From Actinocorallia populi (GTDB taxonomy: Bacteria > Actinomycetota > Actinomycetes > Streptosporangiales > Streptosporangiaceae), in contig NZ_PVZV01000003.1 in assembly GCF_002995495.1 (NCBI RefSeq), forward strand, positions 620,001-684,000: DNA of 64,000 nucleotides, given 5' to 3'. The notes beneath the pieces are model-generated. The model did no database searches and was not told where the DNA came from. It saw nothing but the letters and a program-made list of their open reading frames with translations. Numbering within the stretch: position 1 is the stretch's first letter; the number at the start of each line of letters is the position of its first letter. Below, in pieces: positions 18,810 through 27,733 of this stretch. Made by a program: the position numbers and the translations under genes.

Positions 18810-19702
18810 TAGTCCACGCCCGTCAGCTCGGTCGAGACGTCCCACAGGCGGCGGGCGAGCTCCACGTCGTCGCCCTTGGGGTTGAGCCGCCCGACGGCGG
18901 GCGGGCCCTGCATGACGAAGCGGGGGCCGTAGACCTGCCCGCCCTTCGCCCGCGGATCGGTGGCGGCGCGCAGCGTGGACAGCGCGGCGAACGGGCTCGA
19001 CAGGGCCACGGTGTGGCTGCCGAGCCAGTACGCCGCGGCCTCGACGGGGTTGCCGCCCAGCCGGACGGAGGAGTCCATCAGGTTGGTCGCCGCGTATCCG
19101 GGGTGGGCGACCAGACTGTCCAGCCCTTCGTACCGGCGGTCGAGCTCCTTGGCGAACAGCAGGTTGGCGAGCTTGGAGCGGCCGTACGCGCCCCAGCGCG
19201 AGTAGCGCTTCTCCCACTGCAGGTCGTCGAAGTCGATCCTGCCCATGAACGAGGCGAAGCTGGAGACGGTGACGACCCGCGCGCCCGGCCGCTCCAGCAG
19301 CGCGGGCAGCAGCAGCCCCGTCAGCGCGAAGTGGCCCAGGTGGTTGACGCCGAACTGCATCTCGAAGCCGTCGGCCGTGGTCGCCCGCGGGACGGCCATC
19401 ACGCCGGCGTTGTTGACCAGGAGGTCCAGCGGCTCCTTCACCTGCCGTGCGGCGAAGGAGCGCACCGAGACCAGGTCGGCCAGGTCGAGTTCGGCGGTCG
19501 AGACCCGGTCGGCGTCGCCCACGGCGGCGGCGATCCGCCCTGCCGCCTCCCGCCCGCGTCCGGTGTCCCGGCAGGCCAGCACGACCTGCGCCCCGCGCCG
19601 GGCCAGCTCCAGCGCCGTGTACAGGCCCAGACCGCTGTTGGCGCCGGTGACGACGGCCCGCCTGCCGGTCAGATCGGGAATCTCGGCGGCCGTCCAGCCC
19701 AT
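18794..19702 (-). CDS. Short-chain dehydrogenase/reductase
   Basis: A 302-residue classical SDR, of the type often labelled retinol dehydrogenase/WW-domain oxidoreductase-like. The NAD(P) motif TGANSGLG lies near residue 19, NNAGVM is near 90, the catalytic Ser lies in TVSSFASFMG and the YxxxK pair in YGRSK. An LACRDTGRGREAA segment after the second strand suggests NADP preference. It runs alone on the minus strand, with its stop inside the DUF1540 gene. Substrate unknown. Confidence 0.9.
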   Translation of the reverse strand: MGWTAAEIPDLTGRRAVVTGANSGLGLYTALELARRGAQVVLACRDTGRGREAAGRIAAAVGDADRVSTAELDLADLVSVRSFAARQVKEPLDLLVNNAGVMAVPRATTADGFEMQFGVNHLGHFALTGLLLPALLERPGARVVTVSSFASFMGRIDFDDLQWEKRYSRWGAYGRSKLANLLFAKELDRRYEGLDSLVAHPGYAATNLMDSSVRLGGNPVEAAAYWLGSHTVALSSPFAALSTLRAATDPRAKGGQVYGPRFVMQGPPAVGRLNPKGDDVELARRLWDVSTELTGVDYQRGA

Positions 19703-19784
19703 GTCTCGTCACCCCTCGTCGGCGATATGAGACGTGAATCTAGACCGATCATGCGACGACGGGCAAGAGCGCGCGGAGCGCGGT

Positions 19785-20273
19785 TCAGGACTCCGGCAGC
19801 GCCGCCTCGACCGCCGACACGAGCGCGGGGTCGTCCGGCTCGGTCTGCGGGGCGAACCGGGTGACGGTGCCGTCGGGAGCGATGAGGAACTTCTCGAAGT
19901 TCCACCGGATGTCGCCGGTGTGCCCGGTGCCGTCCGGGACGTCCACCAGCTGCCGGTAGAGCGGATGGCGGCCCGGCCCGTTCACCTCGATCTTCTCGGT
20001 GAGCGGGAAGGTCACGCCGTAGGTCGTCGAGCAGAAGCGCTGGATCTCCTCGGCGTCGCCCGGCTCCTGGCCGAGGAACTGGTTGCAGGGAACGCCGAGA
20101 ACGGTGAACCCGCGCCCGGCGTACTTCTTCTGCAGCTCCTCCAGCCCGGTGTACTGCGGGGTCAGCCCGCACTGCGAGGCGACGTTCACCACGAGCACGG
20201 CCTTGCCGCGGTACCGGGCCAGATCGGCCGGTCCACCCTGCAGGGACTCGATCTCCACATCGAAAACAGACAT
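19785..20273 (-). CDS. Glutathione peroxidase family, thiol peroxidase (Cys type)
   Basis: The 162-residue protein has the GPx fold. The peroxidatic Cys35 is in NVASQCGLTPQY; Gln and Trp partners are in FTVLGVPCNQF and WNFEKFL. Cys81 (QRFCSTTYG) matches the resolving Cys of non-selenium enzymes that use thioredoxin instead of glutathione, which fits an actinomycete that makes mycothiol rather than glutathione. It reduces hydroperoxides in the cytoplasm. Monocistronic as far as visible. Confidence 0.92.
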   Translation of the reverse strand: MSVFDVEIESLQGGPADLARYRGKAVLVVNVASQCGLTPQYTGLEELQKKYAGRGFTVLGVPCNQFLGQEPGDAEEIQRFCSTTYGVTFPLTEKIEVNGPGRHPLYRQLVDVPDGTGHTGDIRWNFEKFLIAPDGTVTRFAPQTEPDDPALVSAVEAALPES

Positions 20274-20336
20274 GCTTCGATCCTAGTGAGCCCCTTCGCC
20301 GGGCGGCCTCGTCGCCGCCCCGTGAAGCGTGTGCCG

Positions 20337-20492
20337 TCAGCCGCCTATGGAGCTGACGAAGAGGCCGAGCTGGTTGCCGGCGTCCCCGATGGCGGAGAAC
20401 GCATTGTTCACCACGTCGGCCGCGGCCCTCGGCTGGCTGATCAGATAGAAGATCACGAAGGCGATGGCCACGTAGCGGACCTTTTGATTCAT
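20337..20492 (-). CDS. Small membrane protein, paralogue A (51 aa)
   Basis: MNQKVRYVAIAFVIFYLISQP... is a 51-residue protein with one hydrophobic N-terminal segment and a Gly/Ala/Asn-rich amphipathic tail ending LGLFVSSIGG. It shares the spaced pattern AFVxxYxxxQPxxAAxVVxxA with the 52-residue product at 20679-20837, so the two are tandem paralogues. The ATG at 20492 has GAGGGACGG upstream; a longer frame exists but the ribosome site decides the start. Similar tiny proteins occur in actinomycetes without known function. Confidence 0.78.
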   Translation of the reverse strand: MNQKVRYVAIAFVIFYLISQPRAAADVVNNAFSAIGDAGNQLGLFVSSIGG

Positions 20493-20633
20493 CAGGCGCC
20501 GTCCCTCAAAGTACGCAGTGACACACTGACCCGATTCAGTTGTGCCCACCGTCGACAGTCCGCAAAGAGACTTTCATGTGGCCCCATCGCCACTCCGGTC
20601 GCCACCATCGTAAGACTTCACGGCGCATATGGA

Positions 20634-20662
20634 GAGCCCCGGGCCTGAAAGAACCGGGGCTC
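20634..20662 (-). terminator. Intrinsic terminator after paralogue B
   Basis: GAGCCCCGG, an 11-base loop, then CCGGGGCTC, directly downstream of the 52-residue protein gene on the minus strand. It would separate the two small genes into independent transcripts. Confidence 0.75.
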
Positions 20663-20678
20663 GCACGTTCTCTCCGTC

Positions 20679-20837
20679 TCAGGGGATGGCGCTCGTCATG
20701 AACGTCGAAAGGGAGTCGGCCGCACCGCCGAGTCCGTTGAGCGCCCCCTGGACCACACTGGCCGCCCCGTCCGGCTGTTTCACGATGTACCAGGCGACGA
20801 ACGCGACACTGCCCCACTTGAGCCACTTCTTGAACAT
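20679..20837 (-). CDS. Small membrane protein, paralogue B (52 aa)
   Basis: MFKKWLKWGSVAFVAWYIVKQP... is a 52-residue protein with a basic start, one membrane-prone segment and a Gly/Ala/Ser-rich tail (GALNGLGGAADSLSTFMTSAIP). It aligns along its whole length with the 51-residue neighbour. The ATG at 20837 follows GAAGGTG. It lies downstream of the LCP-family gene in the same direction but is separated by about 90 bases containing an inverted repeat, and it has its own terminator, so it is probably an independent gene. Function unknown; a cell-envelope link is inferred only from the neighbour. Confidence 0.78.
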   Translation of the reverse strand: MFKKWLKWGSVAFVAWYIVKQPDGAASVVQGALNGLGGAADSLSTFMTSAIP

Positions 20838-20859
20838 GACTGACCACACCTTCGGGATG

Positions 20860-20880
20860 CACTCTCGGTTACTGAGAGTG
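20860..20880 (-). promoter_or_regulatory. Inverted repeat upstream of paralogue B
   Basis: CACTCTC-N7-GAGAGTG, a perfect 7-bp dyad 23 bases before the ATG at 20837. It could be an operator or a hairpin in the leader. No T-run follows on the minus strand. Confidence 0.4.
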
Positions 20881-20925
20881 ATTCCCCCCGCCACCGGGGC
20901 GGAGGGCCGCGAAAGGTAAAGAAAG

Positions 20926-21924
20926 TCACTCGATGCCGTCGGGCAGGGGTTCGTCATTTCGGAGGGCCGTAAACAACTTTTCGGACTTGGCTTTGTCCCA
21001 GACCACATAGGACCCCGCCGCGGCGGAGGAGCCAAAACGCCCGAAAGGCACACTCAGTGTCTTTCCGTCGCCACCCGAAAGGTCGCGCATCGCGAGCATC
21101 ATCCGCCCCAGGTCGAACAGCGAGTCCCCCTCGTCCACGGTGAAGTTCCCGGTGGAGTTCCAGGCCAGGGGGACGCTGCGGAACGGGTTGAACAGCGTCG
21201 CGGGCGAGGTCGCCTTGTCGATGAGCGCCGAGAAGAACTGGCGCTGGTTCTTGATGCGCTCCAGATCGCCGTTGGCGTACTTGCGGGTGCGCACGTAGCC
21301 CAGCGCCTGCGCCCCGCTCAGCTCCTGGCAGCCCGCCTTGAGGTCCAGCCCGGCCTTGGGGTCCCTGATGGGCTTCTTCACGCAGATGTCCACGCCGCCG
21401 ACCGCGTCCACCACGCCGACGAACCCGCCGAAGCCGATCTCGGCGAAGTGGTCGACGCGGATCCCGGTGGCCTGCTCGACCGTCCGCGCCAGCAGGTCCG
21501 AGCCGCCGAGGGCGTAGGCGGCGTTGATCTTGTTCTCGCCGTACCCGGGGATCGCGACGTAGGAGTCGCGCGGGATGCTCAGCAGCGTGGTGCCGCCGTC
21601 CCCGTAGTGCAGCAGCATGATGGAGTCGGTGCGCTTGCCCTGGGCGCTGCCCGTGCGCAGCTTCCTGCGGTCGGCCCCGGTCAGCCCCTCGCGGCTGTCG
21701 GAGCCGACGATGAGCCAGTTGGTGCCGGGCGTGTCCTCGGGGCGGCCCTCGTAGTCCGCGAGCGCCGCCTCGCTCCGCAGCCGCCCGTCGAGGCTGAGGT
21801 AGGCGGCGACGGAGCCGACGAGCAGGACGACCAGGACCATCGCGAGCAGCCTGCCGGGACGGCGGCGCCGCCTCGGAGGCTCCTCGTCGTACGCGGGTGA
21901 CTCCGCGGTACGCGCGTGCGCCAT
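20926..21924 (-). CDS. LytR-CpsA-Psr (LCP) family cell-wall glycopolymer ligase
   Basis: A 332-residue membrane protein. An Arg-rich cytoplasmic start (PPRRRRRPGR) precedes one transmembrane helix (LLAMVLVVLLVGSVAAYLSL), then an external LCP domain: NWLIVGSDSREGLTGADR, the Arg/Asp-containing RTDSIMLLHYGDG, SIPRDSYVAIPG, KINAAYALGG and the late YVRTRKYANGDLERIKNQRQF. LCP enzymes transfer lipid-linked glycopolymers such as teichoic acid or arabinogalactan to peptidoglycan. I start at 21924 with GGAG upstream; 21939 is an alternative. It is divergent from an ABC exporter gene 200 bases away. Confidence 0.92.
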   Translation of the reverse strand: MAHARTAESPAYDEEPPRRRRRPGRLLAMVLVVLLVGSVAAYLSLDGRLRSEAALADYEGRPEDTPGTNWLIVGSDSREGLTGADRRKLRTGSAQGKRTDSIMLLHYGDGGTTLLSIPRDSYVAIPGYGENKINAAYALGGSDLLARTVEQATGIRVDHFAEIGFGGFVGVVDAVGGVDICVKKPIRDPKAGLDLKAGCQELSGAQALGYVRTRKYANGDLERIKNQRQFFSALIDKATSPATLFNPFRSVPLAWNSTGNFTVDEGDSLFDLGRMMLAMRDLSGGDGKTLSVPFGRFGSSAAAGSYVVWDKAKSEKLFTALRNDEPLPDGIE

Positions 21925-22125
21925 CTTCACACTCTCCATCCTGCTGCCAGGCCGGCTGGCGGACCTGCACGACAAGCTGAGGACAAACTACGAGATAGCG
22001 ACGGCCCGCGCATCGACCTGACGCATCAGCCGGATAACCCTCTGTCGTACGACACGACACGGAAATCGTCGTGCCCAAGGGTGACACTGGCGGGAGCGGA
22101 CTCATCAGCAGAGGTCAGGAGGGTG

Positions 22126-24054
22126 ATGCTGCGCTCCCCGTGGTCACGACTCACACGTCTCTTCCGGCGCAGAGGCAGGACACGCCGGACACTCCCGGAG
22201 GACGACCTCCCCAAGCTCGTCGAACGCCCCTGGGTGGCGCACTCGGTCGAGCTCGCCGAGACCAGGATGGGCACGGTGGCGCGGAGGCTGCCCTCGCTCG
22301 TCTCCCAGTCGATGCGGCTGGCCTGGCGGGCCGGCCGCCGCGACACCCTCACCGCCGTCGTCCTCAACCTGCTGGCCGGCGTGTTCACCGCGTTCGGGCT
22401 GCTGGCCACCACCGAGGTCCTGCACGCGCTGTTCGCCACGGGCCCCACGCCCGACCGGGTGCGCGAGGCGCTGCCCTCGCTCGTGCTCGTGGGCCTGGCC
22501 TTCGCCCTGCAGGGCGCGCTGCAGAGCGCCGCGGGCTGGGCGCAGTCCCGGCTCGACCCGCAGATCGAGCGCACCGTGCAGAACCGGCTGCTGGAGCTCA
22601 CCACCGGCGTCGAGCTGGCCGCGCTCGATGACTCCGACTTCCTGGACGAGCTGCAGCGCGCCGAGGGCCGCGGCATGATGGCGGCCCCGATGATGGTCGC
22701 CCACACCATCGACGTCCTCACCGGCCTGGTCGGCCTCGCCGCGGCGGCGGGCGTGCTGGGCGTGCTGCACCCGGCGCTGCTGCCGCTGCTGCTGCTCACC
22801 GCGGTCCCGCTGTGCTGGGCGTCGGTGCGCGCGGCGCGCATGGGCTACCACACCCAACTGACGCTGGCCGCGAGCCGCCGCAGGCGCTGGATCCTGTCGG
22901 ACCTCATGACCAACCGCCACCAGGCCGCCGAGGTGCGCTCCTTCACCGTCCGCGGCCTGCTGCTGCGCCAGTACGACGAGCTCGCCTCGCGGGAGCGCGA
23001 CGTCGAACTCGACCTCGCCCTGCGGCAGACCTTCACCAGGACGGCGGGCGACGCGCTGCAGGGCCTGGCCACGGTGGCCGTCTACACCGCGCTGGGCTGG
23101 CTGCTGTGGCGGGGCTCGGTGCCGCTGGCCGTGGCGGGCGCGGCGGTCCTGGCCATCCGGACGGGCAAGACCTCGCTGGCCAACCTGGTCTACGCCGTCA
23201 ACCGCTGCTACGAGAACGGCCTGTACTTCGCCGACTACCTCCACTTCTGCGACGAGGCGGAGCGGCGCCTCCCCCGGCGTCCGGGGGAGCTGGTCGCGCC
23301 GCCCGCGCGGTTCGATCTCATCCGCGCCGAGGACGTCACCTTCACCTATCCCGGCGCGGACTCCCCCTGCCTGCACGGGGTGAGCGTGGAGCTGCGGCAC
23401 GGCGAGGTGGTCGCGCTGGTCGGCGAGAACGGCTCGGGCAAGACCACCCTCGCCAAGATCCTCGCCGGGCTGTACGACCCCGACGACGGCGAGGTGCACT
23501 GGGACGGGACGCCGTCGAGGCGGATGGACCCGGAGTTGCTGCGCGAGCGGATCGCGGTCATCGCCCAGGACCACACGCACTGGCCGATGACCGCGCGGCA
23601 CAACGTCATCATGGGCCGCCCCGACGTGCCCGAGGCGGTGGAGGCGGCGATCGCCGCCTCCGGGGCCGACGAGGTGATCGCCACGCTCGCCCACGGCTAC
23701 GACACCCTGCTGGACCGGCGGTTCGACGGGGGCGCGGAGCTGTCCGGCGGGCAGTGGCAGCGGCTGGCCGCCGCCCGCGGCTTCTACCGGGACGAGCCGC
23801 TGCTGATCTGCGACGAGCCGTCGGCGGCGCTGGACGCCCGCGCCGAGCACGCCCTCTTCGAGCGGATCAGGGCGCACGCCGACGGGCGCACGGTGCTGCT
23901 CATCACCCACCGGCTGGCCAGCGTCCGGCACGCCGACCGCGTCTACGTGCTGGATCAGGGCAAGGTCGTCGAGCAGGGCGACCACGCCTCCCTCATGGCC
24001 GCGGGAGGCCTCTACGCCGAGCTGTACGGGCTGCAGGCGGCGGCCTACCGGTGA
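22126..24054 (+). CDS. ABC exporter, fused permease-ATPase
   Basis: A 642-residue half-transporter. The first about 360 residues hold the type-IV exporter membrane domain (segments around 75-100, 115-135, 190-230 and 310-340). The nucleotide-binding domain follows with Walker A GENGSGKTT (about 433), signature LSGGQWQ (about 538) and Walker B LLICDEPSAALD (about 559), then the H-loop in ITHRLASV. The ATG at 22126 sits seven bases after AGGAGG. It would work as a homodimer. It is divergent from the LCP gene and 117 bases ahead of the triple-AAA+ gene. Substrate unknown; lipid, peptide or drug export is possible. Confidence 0.9.
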   Translation: MLRSPWSRLTRLFRRRGRTRRTLPEDDLPKLVERPWVAHSVELAETRMGTVARRLPSLVSQSMRLAWRAGRRDTLTAVVLNLLAGVFTAFGLLATTEVLHALFATGPTPDRVREALPSLVLVGLAFALQGALQSAAGWAQSRLDPQIERTVQNRLLELTTGVELAALDDSDFLDELQRAEGRGMMAAPMMVAHTIDVLTGLVGLAAAAGVLGVLHPALLPLLLLTAVPLCWASVRAARMGYHTQLTLAASRRRRWILSDLMTNRHQAAEVRSFTVRGLLLRQYDELASRERDVELDLALRQTFTRTAGDALQGLATVAVYTALGWLLWRGSVPLAVAGAAVLAIRTGKTSLANLVYAVNRCYENGLYFADYLHFCDEAERRLPRRPGELVAPPARFDLIRAEDVTFTYPGADSPCLHGVSVELRHGEVVALVGENGSGKTTLAKILAGLYDPDDGEVHWDGTPSRRMDPELLRERIAVIAQDHTHWPMTARHNVIMGRPDVPEAVEAAIAASGADEVIATLAHGYDTLLDRRFDGGAELSGGQWQRLAAARGFYRDEPLLICDEPSAALDARAEHALFERIRAHADGRTVLLITHRLASVRHADRVYVLDQGKVVEQGDHASLMAAGGLYAELYGLQAAAYR

Positions 24055-24171
24055 GCCGAGCGGGCGGTCCGGCCAGAGGGGGGAAGGGCGCTCAATGATC
24101 ATGACATTTCGGTCGGACCGCCCCGTACAAAGGCGTCCCGAGCCTGCCTTCCCCCCGCATAAGGTGTTGCG

Positions 24172-27100
24172 GTGAGTTCCCCCCGGCTTCCCGAACACCT
24201 CGAGATCCTGCTGACCGACGAGCCCGTCTTCGACGTCTACGGCCACGGGCCCTGGCGCGTCCCGGACGGGCTGATCGCGGAACTGACGCGGCGGGCGGCG
24301 GAGTTCGCCGCGGACGAGCGGGCCACCGAGCTGAAACAGCCCCTCACCAGCTTCTACGCCGAGAACACCTCGGTCCTGGGCGCGGAGCTGTTCTCCCTGA
24401 TCACCTTCCTCATGGGCGCCTCGGCGGTGCGGGCCGGCAGCCGCGGCGACATGGACTACGAGCTGCTGCTGGCCTTCCTGGCCAACCCCGAGCCGCCCGT
24501 GCGCGACACCACCTCCTGGTTCAGCCAGTCGGGCCGCTGGCGCCCGCCCTCGTTGTGGCTGTCCGACCCGGCCGCCAACGACCCGGCCAAGCGGGAGCTG
24601 ATGTTCCGGCTGGCCCGCGAGTCCCTCGACGTCTTCGAGGGCCTGGAGCCGCTGGACGCCCGGCGCCGCGCCCTGATCGCCCTGCACGAGCGGCGCGAGG
24701 AGGGCGACCTCACCGTCCCCATGGGCGAGCTCGGCGAGCTGTGGACCGGCCGCGCCACCGACGCGGAGCTGGCCGTCCTGCCGGAGCTGGCCGGCGCCGT
24801 GGGCTACCTGCAGTGGGCCTGCGAGGGCTTCACCGCCGCCCACGAGCGGCTCACCGGCGCGATCTTCACCGAGCCGGTGGAGACCGCGCTGGCCAAGATC
24901 CTGCTGCAGGCCGGGCAGACCGTCCCGCCCGCCGAGCTGGCGGTGGTGCTCGGCACCGCCTCCTACTACACCCTCCAGGAGCAGATGACCACGGTCGGCG
25001 AGACCTGGTCGACCGAGGCGTGGCAGGTGGAGCTGCGCGGCTGGCTGGCGCGGCTGCTGGTGGCGGGCGAGGCCGACGCCTGCCGGGCCTGGCTGGACAT
25101 GGCCGTGCGGATCACCGGCTGCGTCCAGGGGCTGCCCGACAACGCCGCCCACCCGGCGATGCACACCCCGGTCCGCTGGTTCCAGGCCGACCTGCGCCGG
25201 CTGTTCGGGCGCCGCCGCCTGGTACCCAACCCGCTGGCCGAGCGGCTGAAGCTCCAGACTCCCCCCCGGCCCGCGCCGGAGGAGGCCGAGGAGCCGTCAG
25301 GGCTCGCCGGGCAGGTGCTGCTGGGCCAGCCCGAGCTGGTGAGCGCCCTGGACCGGGCGGTCAAGGACTCCGGGCCGGTGCGGCTGCTGGTCGCCGGGCC
25401 CGAGGGCACCGGCAAGGGCACCGCCGTGGAGGTGCTGGAGCAGGCGCTGACCGACGCCGGCCGGATCCGCGACGTCCTGTGGGTCTCCGACCAGGTCTTC
25501 GCCTCGCTGCACCTGTCCGACGCGGTGCTGTGGCTGCAGGCCCGGGTCAAGGAGTGCCTGGACGGCCAGCAGCTGCTGGTGGTCGACGGGCTCGACAAGA
25601 TCCTCTCCTACGAGCGCTGCGGGCCCGCCGTGGTGGAGGAGCTGCGCCGGCTGGCGGCCCGCAGCCCCAGGCTGAACGTGGTGGCGCTGGCCCGGCCGGG
25701 CGGGGACGAGCGGCTGTTCGCCGCCAACCCCGGCCTCGTGCAGGGGCTGCGGGTCGCCCGCACCAGCGAGTTCGGCGAGCAGGAGTACGCCGAGCTGTTC
25801 GCGCGGGCCGTGCAGGCGCGGAAGCTGAACGTCGCCCGGACGGTGGCGGCCAAGGCCGGGGCGCTGCTGGCCCGGACCGCGCCGGTGCTCAACCTGCGCA
25901 ACGCCCGGCTGGTGGAGTTCCTCGCCGACCAGTGCACGGCCGCCGCCAGGGCCAGGACGCCCCGGGCGGTCAAGGTGCTGGCCAAGGACCTGCCGGCGCG
26001 GCTGGTGCCGGGCGACCCGGCCCGCTCGGCCGACCCGCTGGCCGAGCTGGCCGCGTGCGCGGGCATCGAGCCGGTCAAGCGGGAGATCTCCGCGCTGGTC
26101 GCCGAGGCCAAGGCGGCCCGGCTGCGGCGGGAGGCCGGCATGCCGGTACCGTCGCGCCCCCGCCACCTGGTGTTCACCGGCAACCGCGGCACCGGCAAGA
26201 CCACGGTCGCCCGCATCCTCGGGCGCATCTACGCCGAACTGGGGGTGCTGTCGACCGGGCACCTGCTGGAGGTCGACCGGTCCGACCTGGTCGGCGAGTA
26301 CACCAGCGAGAGCGGCCCGAAGGTGCGCCGGGTGGTCGAGCGGGCGCTGGGCGGCGTGCTGGTGATCGCCGACGCGCACACCCTCGGCGACTCCGACTCC
26401 CCGCGCGACCGCGAGGCCCTCGACGTCCTGATGGCCGCGCTGCAGGCGCACGAGGACGAGCTCGTGGTGGTGCTGTCGGGCCCCGACGCCGCCGTCAACG
26501 GCATGCTCAAGGGCGACCCCGACCTCGCCCGCGCCTTCTCCAAGGTGGTGCGCTTCCCCGACCTCACCGAGGACCAGCTGGTCGAGGTGTTCCGCGGCAA
26601 GGCCGCCGAGAGCGGGTTCGTGCTGGGCGAGGGCGTGCTGGAGCGGGTGCGGGCGCTGCTGCGCGGCGGCCCGCGCGACACCAACGCGCGGCTGATGACG
26701 GGGCTGCTCGACCGGGCCATCGCCCTGCAGTCGCGCCGGGTCCTGGAGGACGGCGTCGTCGACGACACCGAGGCGCTCGACCTCATCCTGCCGGTGGACC
26801 TGCCCTCCAGCCTGCTGGCCACCGGCCGGGTGGAGCTGCCGGGCGACCCGCTGGCCGAGGTGGACGCGCTGATCGGCCTGGACCACGTCAAGCACGAGGT
26901 GCACCTGCTGGTCGCCGAGGCGCGGGCCGAGCGGCTGCGCCGCGAGGCCGGCATCCCGATCGGCTCCCCCACCCGGCACATGGTCTTCACCGGCAACCCC
27001 GGCACCGCCAAGACCACCATCGCCCGGCTGATCGCCGCGGTCTACGCCCAGCTCGGGCTGCTGTCGTCGGGCCACCTCGTGGAGGTCTCCCGGGCCGACC

Positions 27101-27681
27101 TGGTCGGCGAGTACATCGGCCACACCGCGCCGCGGGTGCGGGCGGCGGTCGAGCGGGCGCTGGGCGGCGTGCTGTTCATCGACGAGGCCTACTCCCTCAC
27201 CCCCGACGACTCGGCGCGCGACTACGGCCACGAGGCGATCGCCGAGCTGCTTAAGCTGATGGAGGAGCACCGCTCGGACCTGGTGGTGATCGTCGCCGGG
27301 TACGAGGGCGAGATGTTGCGGTTCCTGGACTTCAACCCGGGCCTCGCCTCGCGCTTCCCGACGGTGCTCGGCTTCCCCGACTACGCCGACGACGACCTGG
27401 TGGAGATCTTCGGCTTCATGGCCGGCCAGGCCGGCTTCACCCTCGGCGAGGGCGTCACCGACGACGTCCGCGCCCTCCTCCAGGCGGCCCCCCGCGGCTC
27501 GTCCTTCGGCAACGCCCGCCTGGTGCGCAACATCCTGGACCGGGCCCGCTCCCTGCAGGCCCGCCGGATCACCGCCGAGGGCGCCGTCGCCGACGACGCC
27601 GCCGTCCGGCTCCTGCTGCGCGAGGACCTGCCGGAGACCCCGCCCAAGCCCGCCGAGATCCCCATGGGCCAGTACCTGTGA
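24172..27681 (+). CDS. Large protein with N-terminal domain and three AAA+ modules (CbbX/SpoVK-like)
   Basis: An 1169-residue protein. Residues 1-360 form an all-helical, unrecognised domain. Module 1 (about 375-610) has Walker A GPEGTGKGT (about 409) and LLVVDGLDK. Modules 2 (about 625-880) and 3 (about 895-1150) are CbbX/SpoVK-type and similar to each other: Walker A GNRGTGKTT (about 670) and GNPGTAKTT (about 941), and pore-loop segments LVGEYTSESGP and LVGEYIGHTAP. Module 3 has an intact Walker B (FIDEAY, about 1001), whereas module 2 reads VIADAH and lacks the Asp-Glu pair, so it is probably hydrolysis-impaired. The start is a GTG with a weak ribosome site. CbbX-type ATPases remodel protein complexes; the target here is unknown. 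Confidence 0.85.
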   Translation: MSSPRLPEHLEILLTDEPVFDVYGHGPWRVPDGLIAELTRRAAEFAADERATELKQPLTSFYAENTSVLGAELFSLITFLMGASAVRAGSRGDMDYELLLAFLANPEPPVRDTTSWFSQSGRWRPPSLWLSDPAANDPAKRELMFRLARESLDVFEGLEPLDARRRALIALHERREEGDLTVPMGELGELWTGRATDAELAVLPELAGAVGYLQWACEGFTAAHERLTGAIFTEPVETALAKILLQAGQTVPPAELAVVLGTASYYTLQEQMTTVGETWSTEAWQVELRGWLARLLVAGEADACRAWLDMAVRITGCVQGLPDNAAHPAMHTPVRWFQADLRRLFGRRRLVPNPLAERLKLQTPPRPAPEEAEEPSGLAGQVLLGQPELVSALDRAVKDSGPVRLLVAGPEGTGKGTAVEVLEQALTDAGRIRDVLWVSDQVFASLHLSDAVLWLQARVKECLDGQQLLVVDGLDKILSYERCGPAVVEELRRLAARSPRLNVVALARPGGDERLFAANPGLVQGLRVARTSEFGEQEYAELFARAVQARKLNVARTVAAKAGALLARTAPVLNLRNARLVEFLADQCTAAARARTPRAVKVLAKDLPARLVPGDPARSADPLAELAACAGIEPVKREISALVAEAKAARLRREAGMPVPSRPRHLVFTGNRGTGKTTVARILGRIYAELGVLSTGHLLEVDRSDLVGEYTSESGPKVRRVVERALGGVLVIADAHTLGDSDSPRDREALDVLMAALQAHEDELVVVLSGPDAAVNGMLKGDPDLARAFSKVVRFPDLTEDQLVEVFRGKAAESGFVLGEGVLERVRALLRGGPRDTNARLMTGLLDRAIALQSRRVLEDGVVDDTEALDLILPVDLPSSLLATGRVELPGDPLAEVDALIGLDHVKHEVHLLVAEARAERLRREAGIPIGSPTRHMVFTGNPGTAKTTIARLIAAVYAQLGLLSSGHLVEVSRADLVGEYIGHTAPRVRAAVERALGGVLFIDEAYSLTPDDSARDYGHEAIAELLKLMEEHRSDLVVIVAGYEGEMLRFLDFNPGLASRFPTVLGFPDYADDDLVEIFGFMAGQAGFTLGEGVTDDVRALLQAAPRGSSFGNARLVRNILDRARSLQARRITAEGAVADDAAVRLLLREDLPETPPKPAEIPMGQYL

Positions 27682-27687
27682 CCCGCC

Positions 27688-27727
27688 GGTCCCGCGGCGC
27701 CCGCCGTCCCCGGGGCGCCGCGGGACC
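27688..27727. terminator. Bidirectional intrinsic terminator
   Basis: A perfect 15-bp stem (GGTCCCGCGGCGCCC with its complement) and a ten-base loop between the convergent AAA+ and ABC permease genes. Confidence 0.85.
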
Positions 27728-27733
27728 CGCGGA

